A DNA stretch of 64,000 bases. Origin: Virgibacillus natechei. GTDB taxonomy: Bacteria > Bacillota > Bacilli > Bacillales > Amphibacillaceae. The notes under the pieces are model-generated. The model did not search any database. It saw only the letters and a program-made list of their open reading frames with translations, and was not told the DNA's origin. The DNA lies in the NCBI RefSeq assembly GCF_026013645.1, contig NZ_CP110224.1, positions 1,674,001 through 1,738,000 of the forward strand, in the 5' to 3' direction. Positions 37,372 to 46,893 of this stretch are shown one piece after another (position 1 is the stretch's first letter; every line of letters starts with the position of its first letter). A program made the position numbers and the translations under genes.

Positions 37372-37388
37372 TAAAGTAGTGTGATATC

Positions 37389-37616
37389 ATGAAAGCCCTA
37401 ATTGAAACTATTGTTACATCCTTAGTTGATCATCCTGAAGACATCGTTGTGAGTGAATCAGAAGAAGATACAAAAATTGTTTATCATCTTACTGTGAACC
37501 AAGATGATGTCGGTAAGGTGATCGGCAAAAATGGACGTATTGCAAAGGCTATCCGAACAGTAGTTTACGCTTCTAAAACGGATGCTGAAAAGCGAATTTA
37601 TTTGGATATTATGTAA
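37389..37616 (+). CDS. khpA: KH-domain RNA-binding protein KhpA
   Basis: A 75-residue single KH domain (VGKVIGKNGRIAKAIRTVV with the GxxG loop GKNG) preceded by IVVSESEEDTKIVYHLTV. KhpA pairs with KhpB/Jag and affects cell-division and envelope mRNAs in Gram-positives. It lies 17 bp after rpsP and ends the transcript at a terminator. Confidence 0.95.
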   Translation: MKALIETIVTSLVDHPEDIVVSESEEDTKIVYHLTVNQDDVGKVIGKNGRIAKAIRTVVYASKTDAEKRIYLDIM

Positions 37617-37647
37617 AAGGGAAAGAGTCTTACCTCTTTCCCTTTTT
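37616..37647 (+). terminator. Terminator after khpA
   Basis: AAAGGGAAAGAG / CTCTTTCCC stem with 6-nt loop and TTTTT tail, overlapping the khpA stop. Confidence 0.85.
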
Positions 37648-37818
37648 ATCGCAGTTTAACAGGCAGGTTGACTAAATACGGGCACTTCATATGCCAATAT
37701 CGGTACCAGCATGTTTGATCGACGCATCCACTGAACGGAGTTTCACTTTAAGTGGCCACACTTTATACATCTCAGTAAGAACGAATTAAAAGATGTTTGT
37801 GAGAGTGAGGAATTAATA

Positions 37819-38208
37819 ATGAAAATAATAAAGAAAGTACTAATCAAACAAGTTATCACAGAGAAAAGCAAAGAGAAATTACAAAAAAATTTTAGTGAAT
37901 CAAAAATACGACTTGAACAAGAGTGTCAACGACTGCGATTTGAACAACGAAAGCTAGAAAATAAAGCAGAAGTATCCAAACAAGATATTGCGAAGCGTTT
38001 TCAGCGGGAAATAAATAAACGTAAAGAAAAAATGCAGCTTGCAGACTTTAAAATCGAGCAGTTAGACGTGCTTGAACTTGGTAGTGAAATAACGGAAAAA
38101 GAAGTTGAAGCTCTTGTTGAAGTGGGTATTGGATCACATTGGGATGAAATTATGGGGGAAAGAGCGATTGTAATCAAAGACGATTTTGTAATTCGAATAG
38201 ATAATTAG
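37819..38208 (+). CDS. ylqD: YlqD family protein
   Basis: A 129-residue protein with a charged helical, coiled-coil-like N-terminal two thirds (about 20-80; Lys/Glu/Arg-rich) and a C-terminal part with GIGSHWDEIMGERAIVIKDD. Matches YlqD in position (between ylqC/khpA and rimM) and size. Function unknown; linkage to RNA-binding and ribosome maturation genes suggests an RNA-related role. The 170 bp before it hold no gene, only GC-richer sequence. Confidence 0.85.
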   Translation: MKIIKKVLIKQVITEKSKEKLQKNFSESKIRLEQECQRLRFEQRKLENKAEVSKQDIAKRFQREINKRKEKMQLADFKIEQLDVLELGSEITEKEVEALVEVGIGSHWDEIMGERAIVIKDDFVIRIDN

Positions 38209-38220
38209 TAGGGTGATAAA

Positions 38221-38736
38221 ATGAATGAAAAAATGTTTAATATAGGAAAAATTATAAATACACATGGAGTACGTGGTGAAGTAAAAGTGCTGAGAATTAG
38301 TGATTTTGAGGAGCGCTTTGCAGTAGGAGAAACCGTATATGCAGTAAAAGAATCCGAAGAAGAGATTGAGTTAGTGATTGGTTCCCATCGTATCCATAAA
38401 GGTTTTGACTTACTTATATTTGAAGGATACGATAATATTAATGATGTTGAACATTTGAAAGGGTCGCAATTAAAAATAACGGAAGGTCAGCTTACGGCAT
38501 TAGATGAGGGCGAATTTTACTACCATGAAATAATTGGTTGTGAAGTATTTACAAATAATGAAGAACATCTAGGTATTATAAAGGAAATTCTATCGCCTGG
38601 TGCTAATGATATATGGGTGGTAAAACAAGCACAAGGCAATGATCTACTAATCCCTTATATAGAAGATGTTGTTAAGGAAATAGATATAGAAGCGCAGCGG
38701 ATTTTAATTGAACCAATGGAAGGACTGTTAGATTAA
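38221..38736 (+). CDS. rimM: 16S rRNA processing protein RimM
   Basis: 30S assembly factor that binds S19 and the 16S 3' domain. The 171-residue protein has an N-terminal barrel ([26 protein letters not shown], in part) and a PRC-barrel C-terminal domain ([28 protein letters not shown]). It overlaps trmD by one base (TAATG). Confidence 0.96.
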   Translation: MNEKMFNIGKIINTHGVRGEVKVLRISDFEERFAVGETVYAVKESEEEIELVIGSHRIHKGFDLLIFEGYDNINDVEHLKGSQLKITEGQLTALDEGEFYYHEIIGCEVFTNNEEHLGIIKEILSPGANDIWVVKQAQGNDLLIPYIEDVVKEIDIEAQRILIEPMEGLLD

Positions 38737-39485
38737 TGCATATCGACATATTAACCTTATTTCCTGAAATGGTGTCAGGTGTCTTAGACGCTTCTATTTT
38801 AAAAAAAGCACAAGATAAAGAAAAGTTTAGCTATAATTTGGTGAATTTTCGAGATTATACGGAAAACAAACATCAAAAAGTGGATGATTATCCATACGGG
38901 GGAGGGGCAGGTATGGTGTTAACACCACAACCTGTTTTTGATGCAGTTGAAGCTATTACAAAAGATAAAGGTACAAAAGCCCGTATTATTCTTATGAGTC
39001 CTCAAGGTGAGCCTTATACGCAACAAAAGGCAGAGGAACTGGCGAAGGAAGATAGTCTCGTGATTATTTGCGGTCATTATGAGGGCTATGACGAGAGGAT
39101 TAGAGAACATCTTGCAACAGATGAACTATCAATCGGTGATTATGTATTAACTGGTGGTGAGCTTGGTGCTATGGTTATTGCTGATAGTGTCGTTCGATTA
39201 CTTCCTGATGTCCTAGGTAATACGGAATCGGCATCGAAAGACTCATTTTCAACTGGATTATTAGAGCATCCACATTATACAAGGCCAGCAGATTTTCGTG
39301 GGATGACTGTCCCGGAAGTACTGTTATCCGGAAACCATGCGAGAATTGATGAATGGCGTATAAGTCAGTCATTAAAACGTACGTATGATCGACGGAAGGA
39401 TTTAATAAATAAGCTTTCCTTAACAGAAAAGCAACATAAACTCCTTAATGAGATTGAAGAAAACGAAAATTATAAGGCATACTAA
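38736..39485 (+). CDS. trmD: tRNA (guanine-37-N1)-methyltransferase
   Basis: Methylates G37 next to the anticodon to prevent +1 frameshifting. The 249-residue SPOUT enzyme has [29 protein letters not shown] and the trefoil-knot motif [16 protein letters not shown], then [10 protein letters not shown]. Confidence 0.97.
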   Translation: MHIDILTLFPEMVSGVLDASILKKAQDKEKFSYNLVNFRDYTENKHQKVDDYPYGGGAGMVLTPQPVFDAVEAITKDKGTKARIILMSPQGEPYTQQKAEELAKEDSLVIICGHYEGYDERIREHLATDELSIGDYVLTGGELGAMVIADSVVRLLPDVLGNTESASKDSFSTGLLEHPHYTRPADFRGMTVPEVLLSGNHARIDEWRISQSLKRTYDRRKDLINKLSLTEKQHKLLNEIEENENYKAY

Positions 39486-39502
39486 CTTTATCTAAAATTT
39501 AG

Positions 39503-39531
39503 TTGAACTCTAGCTTTCATTATGGTATATT
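39503..39531 (+). promoter_or_regulatory. Promoter of rplS with structured leader
   Basis: TTGAAC, 17 bp, TATATT (also preceded by TG). It gives a leader of about 85 nt before rplS containing the small inverted repeat TTAAGT-AAT-ACTTAA. An L19 leader RNA is known in Bacillus at this position; I cannot confirm the fold by eye. Confidence 0.6.
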
Positions 39532-39624
39532 AATTGTTGTGTTTAAGTAATACTTAAGCTATATAAACGATGTTCCGCTGTTCTTAGAGAAATATGAGCA
39601 TTGGTTTGGAAGGAGTGAAACAGG

Positions 39625-39969
39625 ATGCAAAAACTAATTGCAGATGTAACAAAAGATCAACTACGTACTGATCGTCCTGAATTCCGCCCAGGTGATACGT
39701 TAAAAGTTCACGTGAAGGTTGTTGAAGGAAGTCGTGAGCGTATTCAGGTTTTCGAAGGTGTTGTAATTAAACGCCAAAATGGTGGAATAAGTGAAACATT
39801 TACAGTAAGAAAGCTTTCTTACGGTGTAGGTGTTGAGCGTACATTTCCATTACATTCGCCTCGTGTAGCGGAAATTGAAGTTTCCCGTCGTGGTATTGTA
39901 CGTCGTGCGAAACTATACTATCTTCGTAACCTACGTGGTAAAGCAGCGCGTATTAAAGAACGCAGATAA
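39625..39969 (+). CDS. rplS: 50S ribosomal protein L19
   Basis: A 114-residue protein at the 30S-50S interface: [53 protein letters not shown] and [21 protein letters not shown] upstream of ATG. Confidence 0.98.
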   Translation: MQKLIADVTKDQLRTDRPEFRPGDTLKVHVKVVEGSRERIQVFEGVVIKRQNGGISETFTVRKLSYGVGVERTFPLHSPRVAEIEVSRRGIVRRAKLYYLRNLRGKAARIKERR

Positions 39970-40064
39970 AGAAAAGGTGAAGTGGATTTATTGCAGTTAT
40001 AATAGGCAGGTCTACTTACTACGATACGTCAAGCCACAGATGGATAGAATAAAATTTTACTTTA

Positions 40065-40103
40065 AAAAAGGAGCTTTGCTTTTATGCACAAGCTTCTTTT
40101 TAT
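40065..40103 (+). terminator. Terminator after rplS
   Basis: AAAAAGGAGCTT / AAGCTTCTTTTT stem (one G-T pair) with 13-nt loop and T tail. The rest of the 306-bp gap before lepB holds only the lepB promoter and AT-rich sequence. Confidence 0.75.
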
Positions 40104-40215
40104 TTGTAGATAGGAATTAGTTATACTCAACTGCCTAACAAAGCAAAGAACGCTTTCTAAGAATCCCTTTAACGAATGCCAAGTTTACTAATATTTAACT
40201 CGTAATAATAAGGAA

Positions 40216-40224
40216 TGTTATAAT
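40216..40224 (+). promoter_or_regulatory. Extended -10 promoter of lepB
   Basis: TGTTATAAT (TG-n-TATAAT) 52 bp upstream of the lepB ATG, with no good -35; read-through from the rplS terminator would be low. Confidence 0.55.
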
Positions 40225-40275
40225 GAAGTTAGTTTAAAATAATACATAGATAGTGATGTTGTCGGAGGGGAATTC

Positions 40276-40830
40276 ATGGCAAAACAAAAAAGTGAGTGGT
40301 TTGACTGGATAAAGGCGTTGCTTATTGCTTTTGCATTGGCTTTTATAATTCGAATGTTCTTTTTTGCACCAATTGTTGTTGAGGGCCCATCAATGCTTCC
40401 GACATTGGAAGATGGGGACCAAATGATTGTAAATAAATTCATATATCAAATTACTGAACCAAAACGTTTCGATATAGTTGTGTTTCATGCTTCAGCACAA
40501 CAAGATTATATAAAGCGAATTATTGGTTTACCAGGTGAACATGTAGAATATGAAAATAACAGCTTATATATTGATGGTGCCCCAGTTGAAGACCCTTTTA
40601 CACGAACAGACCAAAATGCATTGTATGAACAAGGCACGAATGATTTTCTATTAGAAGATTTACCGGGAGGGTATGAGAGGATACCTGAAGGACAAATCCT
40701 TGTTTTAGGTGATAATCGAATGAATTCAACAGACAGCCGTATGTTAGGTGTTGTTCCCATGGATGAAATTGTTGGAAAAACAAATTTAATTTATTGGCCA
40801 TTTGATCGAATTCAATTAATAGGAGAGTAG
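40276..40830 (+). CDS. lepB: Type I signal peptidase
   Basis: Cleaves signal peptides at the outer membrane face. The 184-residue protein has one N-terminal transmembrane helix (about 11-30), the nucleophile motif VVEGPSMLPTL with Ser39, the general-base motif YIKRIIGLPGE with Lys80, and GDNRMNSTDSR. Single-helix Gram-positive type (SipS/SipT-like). It precedes rbgA by 7 bp, an arrangement not found in the B. subtilis ylqF region but seen in related Bacillaceae. Confidence 0.95.
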   Translation: MAKQKSEWFDWIKALLIAFALAFIIRMFFFAPIVVEGPSMLPTLEDGDQMIVNKFIYQITEPKRFDIVVFHASAQQDYIKRIIGLPGEHVEYENNSLYIDGAPVEDPFTRTDQNALYEQGTNDFLLEDLPGGYERIPEGQILVLGDNRMNSTDSRMLGVVPMDEIVGKTNLIYWPFDRIQLIGE

Positions 40831-40837
40831 GTTACAT

Positions 40838-41680
40838 ATGACAATACAATGGTTCCCAGGACATATGGCAAAAGCTAGGCGAGAAGTAGAAGAAAAGTTA
40901 AAGCTTGTCGATTTTGTAGTTGAATTGGTTGATGCAAGAGCGCCATTATCTTCACAAAATCCAATGTTACAACAGGTTCTACAAAATAAACCGAAGCTGA
41001 TTGTATTAATGAAAAAAGATTTAGCAGATAACAGAGAAACAGAAAAATGGATTAACCATTTTAAAGAAAATAATAGTAAAGCGATCGCTGTTAATGTAAA
41101 TGATAAAGCAGAAATAAAGCGTGTCATTCAATTAGGGAAGGAACTTGGTCAAGAGAAGATGGACAAACTCATGAAAAAAGGGATTCAACCACGGCCTGCT
41201 CGAGCCATGATTATTGGCATCCCGAATGTTGGTAAATCCACATTAATTAATCGACTTGCAGATAAAAAAATTGCAAAAACTGGAGATAAACCAGGTGTTA
41301 CAAAGCAGCAATTATGGATTAAAGTGAAGAAAGACTTTGAGTTGCTTGATACACCAGGTATTCTATGGCCAAAATTTGAAGATGAAATAGTAGGATTTCG
41401 ATTAGCAGCAATCGGAACAATAAAAGATCAATTACTTTCATTGCAAGATATTACAGCTTTTGTTATTCAGCACATGCAAGAACATTATCCAGAATTGCTT
41501 GAAGCTCGTTACGATATCGACCGTAGTATGGAAGACATGTGGGATATATTCGTTGCTATAGGGAAACAACGAGGAGCACTTGAAAGTGGTGGCAATGTAA
41601 ACTTTAAAAAGGTTTCAGATATAGTGTTGGGTGATCTTCGTACAGGAAGGTTAGGGATGATTACACTGGAAACACCATAA
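40838..41680 (+). CDS. rbgA: Ribosome biogenesis GTPase A (RbgA/YlqF)
   Basis: Late-stage 50S assembly GTPase. The 280-residue protein has the circularly permuted order: DARAPLSSQNP, MKKDLAD (G4), then GIPNVGKSTLINRLADKK (G1), PGVTK (G2) and DTPGILWPK (G3), with a C-terminal ANTAR-like helical domain. Starts MTIQWFPGHMAKAR, the family signature including the catalytic His. Confidence 0.96.
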   Translation: MTIQWFPGHMAKARREVEEKLKLVDFVVELVDARAPLSSQNPMLQQVLQNKPKLIVLMKKDLADNRETEKWINHFKENNSKAIAVNVNDKAEIKRVIQLGKELGQEKMDKLMKKGIQPRPARAMIIGIPNVGKSTLINRLADKKIAKTGDKPGVTKQQLWIKVKKDFELLDTPGILWPKFEDEIVGFRLAAIGTIKDQLLSLQDITAFVIQHMQEHYPELLEARYDIDRSMEDMWDIFVAIGKQRGALESGGNVNFKKVSDIVLGDLRTGRLGMITLETP

Positions 41681-41756
41681 TAATGATTGGCCGCCTAACT
41701 TGGTGCTAACAAAAATTGTGTATCAGCCGATATAAGATAGAGAGACAGGTGTCATA

Positions 41757-42530
41757 ATGGATAAACAGCCAATTACAGTACTAAAAAAGTTGTTTGAAGC
41801 AGGAGAGTTGAGTGAAGAATTAGTTACCTATTTAAGGGCTGATGACAGAAAAGGTGTACAAAAATTAATTAAAACCTATGAAAACCAGAAGAGAAAAGAA
41901 GAAATGCTTGAAAAAAACTTTATGGATATGTGCTATTATGAAGAACGTGGGTACGCTAGTGGCTGTGAATACATAGCAGGTATTGATGAGGCTGGTAGGG
42001 GGCCTTTAGCGGGTCCAGTTGTAGCAGCAGCGGTTATTTTACCAAGGAATTTTAAATTATTGGGCTTAAATGATTCAAAACAGCTAAATGAAGCAACGCG
42101 TACTAAATTTTTTAACATTATTAAGGAACAAGCGGTTAGCTATGGAATTTCTATTATTGGTAGTCAGAAAATTGATGAAATCAACATATTTGAAGCAACA
42201 AAACTAGCAATGCATGACGCAATCAATCAGCTAAATCTAAAACCGAACCATATATTAATTGATGCGGTAGAACTTCGTGGATTGTCTTGTAGCTCTGAGT
42301 CCATTACAAAAGGAGATGCTAAAAGCATTTCCATCGCTGCAGCAAGTATATTAGCGAAGGTAACTCGTGATGAAATGATGAAGGAATTACATAGTGAATA
42401 CCCTAATTACGGTTTCAATTCGAATGTGGGATATGGTACAAAGCATCACATAGATAGTTTAATGGAACATGGCGTGTCACCATACCACAGAAGGTCATTT
42501 GCGCCAGTGAGAAATGCAGTTCATTATTAA
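41757..42530 (+). CDS. rnhB: Ribonuclease HII
   Basis: Removes ribonucleotides from DNA and RNA primers. The 257-residue protein has a TBP-like N-terminal extension (1-70, typical of Bacillus enzymes), then IAGIDEAGRGPLAGPVVAAAV with catalytic Asp-Glu, and ILIDAVEL and SIAAASILAKVTRD. Separated from rbgA by 76 bp with no clear terminator. Confidence 0.96.
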   Translation: MDKQPITVLKKLFEAGELSEELVTYLRADDRKGVQKLIKTYENQKRKEEMLEKNFMDMCYYEERGYASGCEYIAGIDEAGRGPLAGPVVAAAVILPRNFKLLGLNDSKQLNEATRTKFFNIIKEQAVSYGISIIGSQKIDEINIFEATKLAMHDAINQLNLKPNHILIDAVELRGLSCSSESITKGDAKSISIAAASILAKVTRDEMMKELHSEYPNYGFNSNVGYGTKHHIDSLMEHGVSPYHRRSFAPVRNAVHY

Positions 42531-42546
42531 TTTGGGGGGTGTCTAG

Positions 42547-44334
42547 TTGAGTGTTTATCAAGTAAATGGAAAACGGTTAACCGCAATGAACCATTCACAA
42601 CTAACACTACGCCCCGGGCAAATTATCCAAGGGAAAATTTTAAAGCTCTATCCTGATAATAAAGCACAAATTCAACTGGGCTCTGAAAAAATGATAGCTC
42701 AATTAGAAGCATCATTAACAACTAGTGGAAAGTATCATTTTCAAGTACAAACAACGGATCAAATTATTCATTTAAAGGTGTTGGGGGAACAGTTAAAAAA
42801 TCAAGAAAGAGCAAACGTTACACACTTGATGCAACAACTGGGACTGAAAATAAATAAATCCAATACTGCTTTGATGCAGACACTTATTAATGAAAAGATC
42901 CCATTTGAGAAAAATCAGCTTGTACAAGCATTTCGCTTATTAGACGGGTCACAAAACAAGAAAGAGGCACAACAAGTTCTCAAGGATATGATTACGAATA
43001 AATTACCCATAACAGATTCGGTTTTTCAAGCCTTATCCATGAGAAGTTTTCACAGCTTATCAGAACAAATGAAGGCCTCATTAGAGCAATTAAAACAGCA
43101 TACAAACCATACACAACTGCTTGATCGTATGAGCCAAATGGTGGAACGGCCATTAGACACGAAGTCTGCTATTGTTAATCAAATTACTACAGAAATAAGG
43201 GCGAATAGTCAGCAATTTTTCAATATACTAAAGGCAGCAGGAGCCCTGGAACCACAAAAGGATTTTACATCTTGGAAATCGCAATGGGGATCTTTTATAA
43301 AGCAAATGAATGGTTCTACGCAACGAACTGCTACTGTGGAATTGCCTGTTCAACTGAACGACCTAAATCTGGTTAGAGCGTTAGAAAAATTGGCTACTAA
43401 TAAAGACGAATTGTTACGACACTCTCAGCAAATCCTGCACACGTGGAGTAATAAAATGACAGGATCATTTATAAATAATGTCTCCTTAGAAAGAGAGGAT
43501 TTCGCACAACTAAAACAGCAAATATCGGAGAACGTGCTGCCATTGTTGACGAATCACCAACAGCAGCAATACACGCATTTACTCCAGAATAATCCAGTTC
43601 AATTGCGACAGCTTCTATTCATGTTGCAGACAATCGCTACAGACCAAATATATGCGAAGACAGATCAGTTTTTGGGTACAATGAATCAGGATAAAGCATT
43701 CATGCTAGCAGCTCCTCGTGAGCAATTTTTGACACAGGTAAACCAAACGCTACTTTTTACAGGACTATCCTATGAAAACCAGCTGGCAAATGATAATATA
43801 CAGCAACAATCTGTAACGGTAAAAGGAATGCTTATGCAATTGTTTCAACAAAGTGAGAGTGCTTTGTCACATGATCGTTCGCAGCAACTCCTCCACTTTA
43901 TAAATGGTATGCAGTTGCAATCTGTAAATGAATCAGCTCATTTGTTACAAGCTAATCTGCAAATACCAGGTGAAAGGCTTGGTTTACCGAAGGATCTAGA
44001 ACTTAATTTTGAAGGTAGAAAAACGGAAAAAGGAGAGATAAATCCTGACCATTGTCGTATATTATTCTACTTGGATCTTACACACTTAAAAAAAACTGTC
44101 ATTGATATGAATGTACAAAAACGCGCAGTAGCTGTGACGATATTCAATGATTTCGAGTCAATAAAGGAGCAGTCCTTATTTTTAAAACCAATGTTAAAGA
44201 CAGGACTGGAAAACTTAAATTATCAACTAACTACTATTTCATTTAAACCATTACAACAATTAGATAAACCAAAGAAAACGACAGGACGTGATTCTTTTCG
44301 AGCGGACTATCAAGGAGTTGATTATCGAATATGA
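42547..44334 (+). CDS. ylqG: YlqG, large Gln-rich protein with FliK-like C-terminal domain
   Basis: A 595-residue protein with no signal peptide, rich in Gln, Leu and Asn and largely helical in composition. The N-terminal part has a small beta-like segment (LRPGQIIQGKILKLYPDNKAQIQL). The last 120 residues (LGLPKDLELNFEGR ... CRILFYLDLTHLKKTVIDMN ... AVTIFNDFESIKEQSLFLKP ... LENLNYQLTTISFKPL) resemble the flagellar hook-length (FliK C-terminal) domain. It overlaps ylqH by 4 bp and is the counterpart of B. subtilis ylqG. Function unknown. TTG start with GGGGGGTGT upstream. The FliK resemblance is my pattern judgement. Confidence 0.75.
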   Translation: MSVYQVNGKRLTAMNHSQLTLRPGQIIQGKILKLYPDNKAQIQLGSEKMIAQLEASLTTSGKYHFQVQTTDQIIHLKVLGEQLKNQERANVTHLMQQLGLKINKSNTALMQTLINEKIPFEKNQLVQAFRLLDGSQNKKEAQQVLKDMITNKLPITDSVFQALSMRSFHSLSEQMKASLEQLKQHTNHTQLLDRMSQMVERPLDTKSAIVNQITTEIRANSQQFFNILKAAGALEPQKDFTSWKSQWGSFIKQMNGSTQRTATVELPVQLNDLNLVRALEKLATNKDELLRHSQQILHTWSNKMTGSFINNVSLEREDFAQLKQQISENVLPLLTNHQQQQYTHLLQNNPVQLRQLLFMLQTIATDQIYAKTDQFLGTMNQDKAFMLAAPREQFLTQVNQTLLFTGLSYENQLANDNIQQQSVTVKGMLMQLFQQSESALSHDRSQQLLHFINGMQLQSVNESAHLLQANLQIPGERLGLPKDLELNFEGRKTEKGEINPDHCRILFYLDLTHLKKTVIDMNVQKRAVAVTIFNDFESIKEQSLFLKPMLKTGLENLNYQLTTISFKPLQQLDKPKKTTGRDSFRADYQGVDYRI

Positions 44335-44600
44335 CAAAAGGAAGAAAAAAGGCAGCAGCCCTTCGATATGATCAAAAGCACCAGAGCGCACCTATTATAG
44401 CGGCATCTGGTAAAGGACTAACAGCTGATGCTATTATTCATAAAGCTGAAGAAAACGATATTCCTATCCTTGAGGATTCTTCTTTAATTGAAATATTAGC
44501 CGAACTAAATATAAATGAAACGATTCCAGAAGAATTATATCAAGCTGTAGCAGAAGTATTTGCTTTTATTTATAGAGCAGACCAAAGCATGGAAAGGTAA
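44331..44600 (+). CDS. ylqH: YlqH, FlhB C-terminal-domain-like protein
   Basis: An 89-residue protein resembling the cytoplasmic tail of FlhB/EscU export gates: AAALRYDQKHQSAPIIAASGKGL, ADAIIHKAEENDIPILEDSSL and IPEELYQAVAEVFAFIYR correspond to the FlhB stretch after its self-cleavage site. The NPTH cleavage motif and membrane domain are absent; the protein starts where the FlhB tail would begin after cleavage. Coupled to ylqG (FliK-like). In flagella FliK and the FlhB tail interact to switch export specificity, so this pair may be a repurposed version. Function unknown. Confidence 0.85.
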   Translation: MTKGRKKAAALRYDQKHQSAPIIAASGKGLTADAIIHKAEENDIPILEDSSLIEILAELNINETIPEELYQAVAEVFAFIYRADQSMER

Positions 44601-44639
44601 TAAAAAGTTTGAAAGTAAATAGACAATATTCGCTTATTC

Positions 44640-44668
44640 TTGTGAATTATGTAGTTTTTTATTACAAT
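44640..44668 (+). promoter_or_regulatory. Promoter of sucCD
   Basis: TTGTGA, 17 bp, TACAAT, 33 bp upstream of sucC. Confidence 0.6.
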
Positions 44669-44701
44669 AGGAATGCAGTGATTTTGATGGGAGGATAAAA
44701 G

Positions 44702-45862
44702 ATGAACATTCATGAGTATCAAGGCAAAGATATGTTGCGCGAATTTGGCGTCGTTGTTCCTAATGGACGTGTTGCATATACAGTTGATGAAGCTGTTGAA
44801 GCTGCAGAAAAATTAGGAAGTGCTATTACCGTAGTAAAAGCTCAAATCCACGCTGGTGGTAGAGGTAAAGCCGGTGGCGTTAAGATTGCAAAAAACATAG
44901 AAGATGTGCGTACATATGCACATGAGATACTTGGTAAGACTTTAGTTACAGAACAAACAGGACCTGAAGGTAAAGAAGTTAAACGCTTACTTATTGAAGA
45001 AGGTAGTGATATTCAAAAAGAGTATTATGTAGGTGTGGTACTTGATCGCGTTACTTCACGTGTCATTTTAATGGCATCTGAAGAAGGCGGTACAGAAATA
45101 GAAGAGGTTGCTGAAACAAACCCTGAGAAGATCTTCCAGGAAGTAATTGACCCAGTTGTTGGATTATCTGGTTATCAAGCTCGTAGACTAGCATTCAACA
45201 TAAATATACCTCATGAACTAATGGGTAAAGCAGTTAAGTTTATGACAAGTCTTTATAATGTATTTATTGAAAAAGACTGCTCAACTGCAGAAATAAATCC
45301 ATTAGTCACTACTGGTGATGGCGAAGTATTAGCATTGGATGCGAAATTGAACTTTGATGATAATGCCATGTTCCGTCAAAAAGACGTACAGGAATTACGT
45401 GATTTAGATGAAGAAGACGAAAAAGAAATCGAAGCATCAAAACATGACTTAAGCTATATATCCCTTGATGGTAATATCGGGTGCATGGTAAATGGTGCGG
45501 GACTTGCTATGTCTACTATGGATATTATTAAGCATTACGGCGGTGACCCTGCAAACTTCCTTGATGTTGGGGGCGGTGCAACAGCTGAAAAAGTTACCGA
45601 AGCATTTAAGATCATTTTATCCGACCCGAATGTAAAGGGTATTTTTGTAAACATCTTTGGTGGAATTATGAAGTGTGATGTAATTGCAGATGGTGTAGTG
45701 GAAGCGACAAAACAAGTTGGATTAGAAATTCCGCTAGTTGTAAGGTTAGAAGGAACAAATGTTGAATTAGGGAAGAAAATTCTGGACGAGTCTGGATTGA
45801 ATATTACATCCGCCGGTTCCATGGCAGACGGTGCCGAAAAAATCGTTTCTATGGTCAGGTAA
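44702..45862 (+). CDS. sucC: Succinyl-CoA synthetase beta subunit
   Basis: TCA-cycle substrate-level phosphorylation with SucD. The 386-residue protein opens [17 protein letters not shown], with an ATP-grasp domain ([26 protein letters not shown]) and the CoA-ligase domain ([38 protein letters not shown]). GGGAGGATAAAAG before ATG. It is followed by sucD after 62 bp. Confidence 0.97.
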   Translation: MNIHEYQGKDMLREFGVVVPNGRVAYTVDEAVEAAEKLGSAITVVKAQIHAGGRGKAGGVKIAKNIEDVRTYAHEILGKTLVTEQTGPEGKEVKRLLIEEGSDIQKEYYVGVVLDRVTSRVILMASEEGGTEIEEVAETNPEKIFQEVIDPVVGLSGYQARRLAFNINIPHELMGKAVKFMTSLYNVFIEKDCSTAEINPLVTTGDGEVLALDAKLNFDDNAMFRQKDVQELRDLDEEDEKEIEASKHDLSYISLDGNIGCMVNGAGLAMSTMDIIKHYGGDPANFLDVGGGATAEKVTEAFKIILSDPNVKGIFVNIFGGIMKCDVIADGVVEATKQVGLEIPLVVRLEGTNVELGKKILDESGLNITSAGSMADGAEKIVSMVR

Positions 45863-45924
45863 TAATTTGTTACTGACTGCTCTACTAAAAACTGTATAAG
45901 ATTATGAAGAAAGGGCGGACGAAA

Positions 45925-46827
45925 ATGAGTGTATATGTTGATAAAGATACAAAAGTAATTGTCCAGGGAATTACTGGTGGTACAGCTAAATTCCATACGA
46001 AACAAATGCTTGAATATGGAACAAAAATCGTTGGTGGTGTTACACCGAAAAAAGGTGGCACAGAGGTAGAAGGGGTTCCTGTATTCAATACAGTAAAGGA
46101 TGCAGTTGAAAAAACAGGAGCTAACGCATCTGTAATCTACGTACCGGCACCTTTTGCTGCAGATGCAATTATGGAAGCAGTGGATGCAGAGTTAGATCTT
46201 GCAATATGTATTACCGAGCATATCCCTGTTATGGATATGGTTAAAGTGAAGCGTTATATGGAAGGTAAGAAAACGCGTCTAATAGGGCCTAATTGCCCAG
46301 GGGTAATTACAGCAGATGAAAGTAAAATTGGTATCATGCCAGGATACATTCATAAGAAAGGTCATATTGGAGTTGTGTCCCGTTCAGGTACACTAACATA
46401 TGAAGCTGTCCATCAACTGTCAGAAGCTGGTTATGGGCAAACAACAGCTGTAGGAATCGGTGGAGACCCAGTTAATGGTACAGACTTTATTGATGTTCTA
46501 AACGACTTTAACGAAGACCCTGAAACAGAAGCCGTGGTTATGATTGGTGAAATCGGTGGAACAGCAGAAGAAGAAGCCGCTGAATGGGTGAAAGCTAACA
46601 TGACAAAACCTGTTGTTGGCTTTATTGGAGGAGCAACAGCCCCTCCTGGAAAACGAATGGGTCATGCTGGTGCTATTGTATCTGGTGGTAAAGGAACAGC
46701 GGACGAGAAAACTCGTGTCATGACTGAATCCGGTATTCGTGTTGCTGATACGCCAGCTGTTATTGGTGAAACAATGATAAATGTTCTAATGGAAAATAAT
46801 CTACAAGAAAAATGTAAAACACATTAA
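45925..46827 (+). CDS. sucD: Succinyl-CoA synthetase alpha subunit
   Basis: Carries the phosphohistidine intermediate and binds CoA. The 300-residue protein has [49 protein letters not shown] and [13 protein letters not shown] with the active His. ATG 45925 gives the standard 300-residue length; the upstream ATG 45904 adds seven non-conserved residues. Confidence 0.97.
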   Translation: MSVYVDKDTKVIVQGITGGTAKFHTKQMLEYGTKIVGGVTPKKGGTEVEGVPVFNTVKDAVEKTGANASVIYVPAPFAADAIMEAVDAELDLAICITEHIPVMDMVKVKRYMEGKKTRLIGPNCPGVITADESKIGIMPGYIHKKGHIGVVSRSGTLTYEAVHQLSEAGYGQTTAVGIGGDPVNGTDFIDVLNDFNEDPETEAVVMIGEIGGTAEEEAAEWVKANMTKPVVGFIGGATAPPGKRMGHAGAIVSGGKGTADEKTRVMTESGIRVADTPAVIGETMINVLMENNLQEKCKTH

Positions 46828-46834
46828 AAATAGT

Positions 46835-46868
46835 GGGTCCAAGAGTTTTAGCTCTTGGACCCTTATTA
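46835..46868 (+). terminator. Terminator after sucD
   Basis: Eleven-bp stem GGGTCCAAGAG / CTCTTGGACCC, 6-nt loop, TTATT tail. Confidence 0.85.
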
Positions 46869-46893
46869 ACAAATTGAATAAGGAAGTGTTGAA

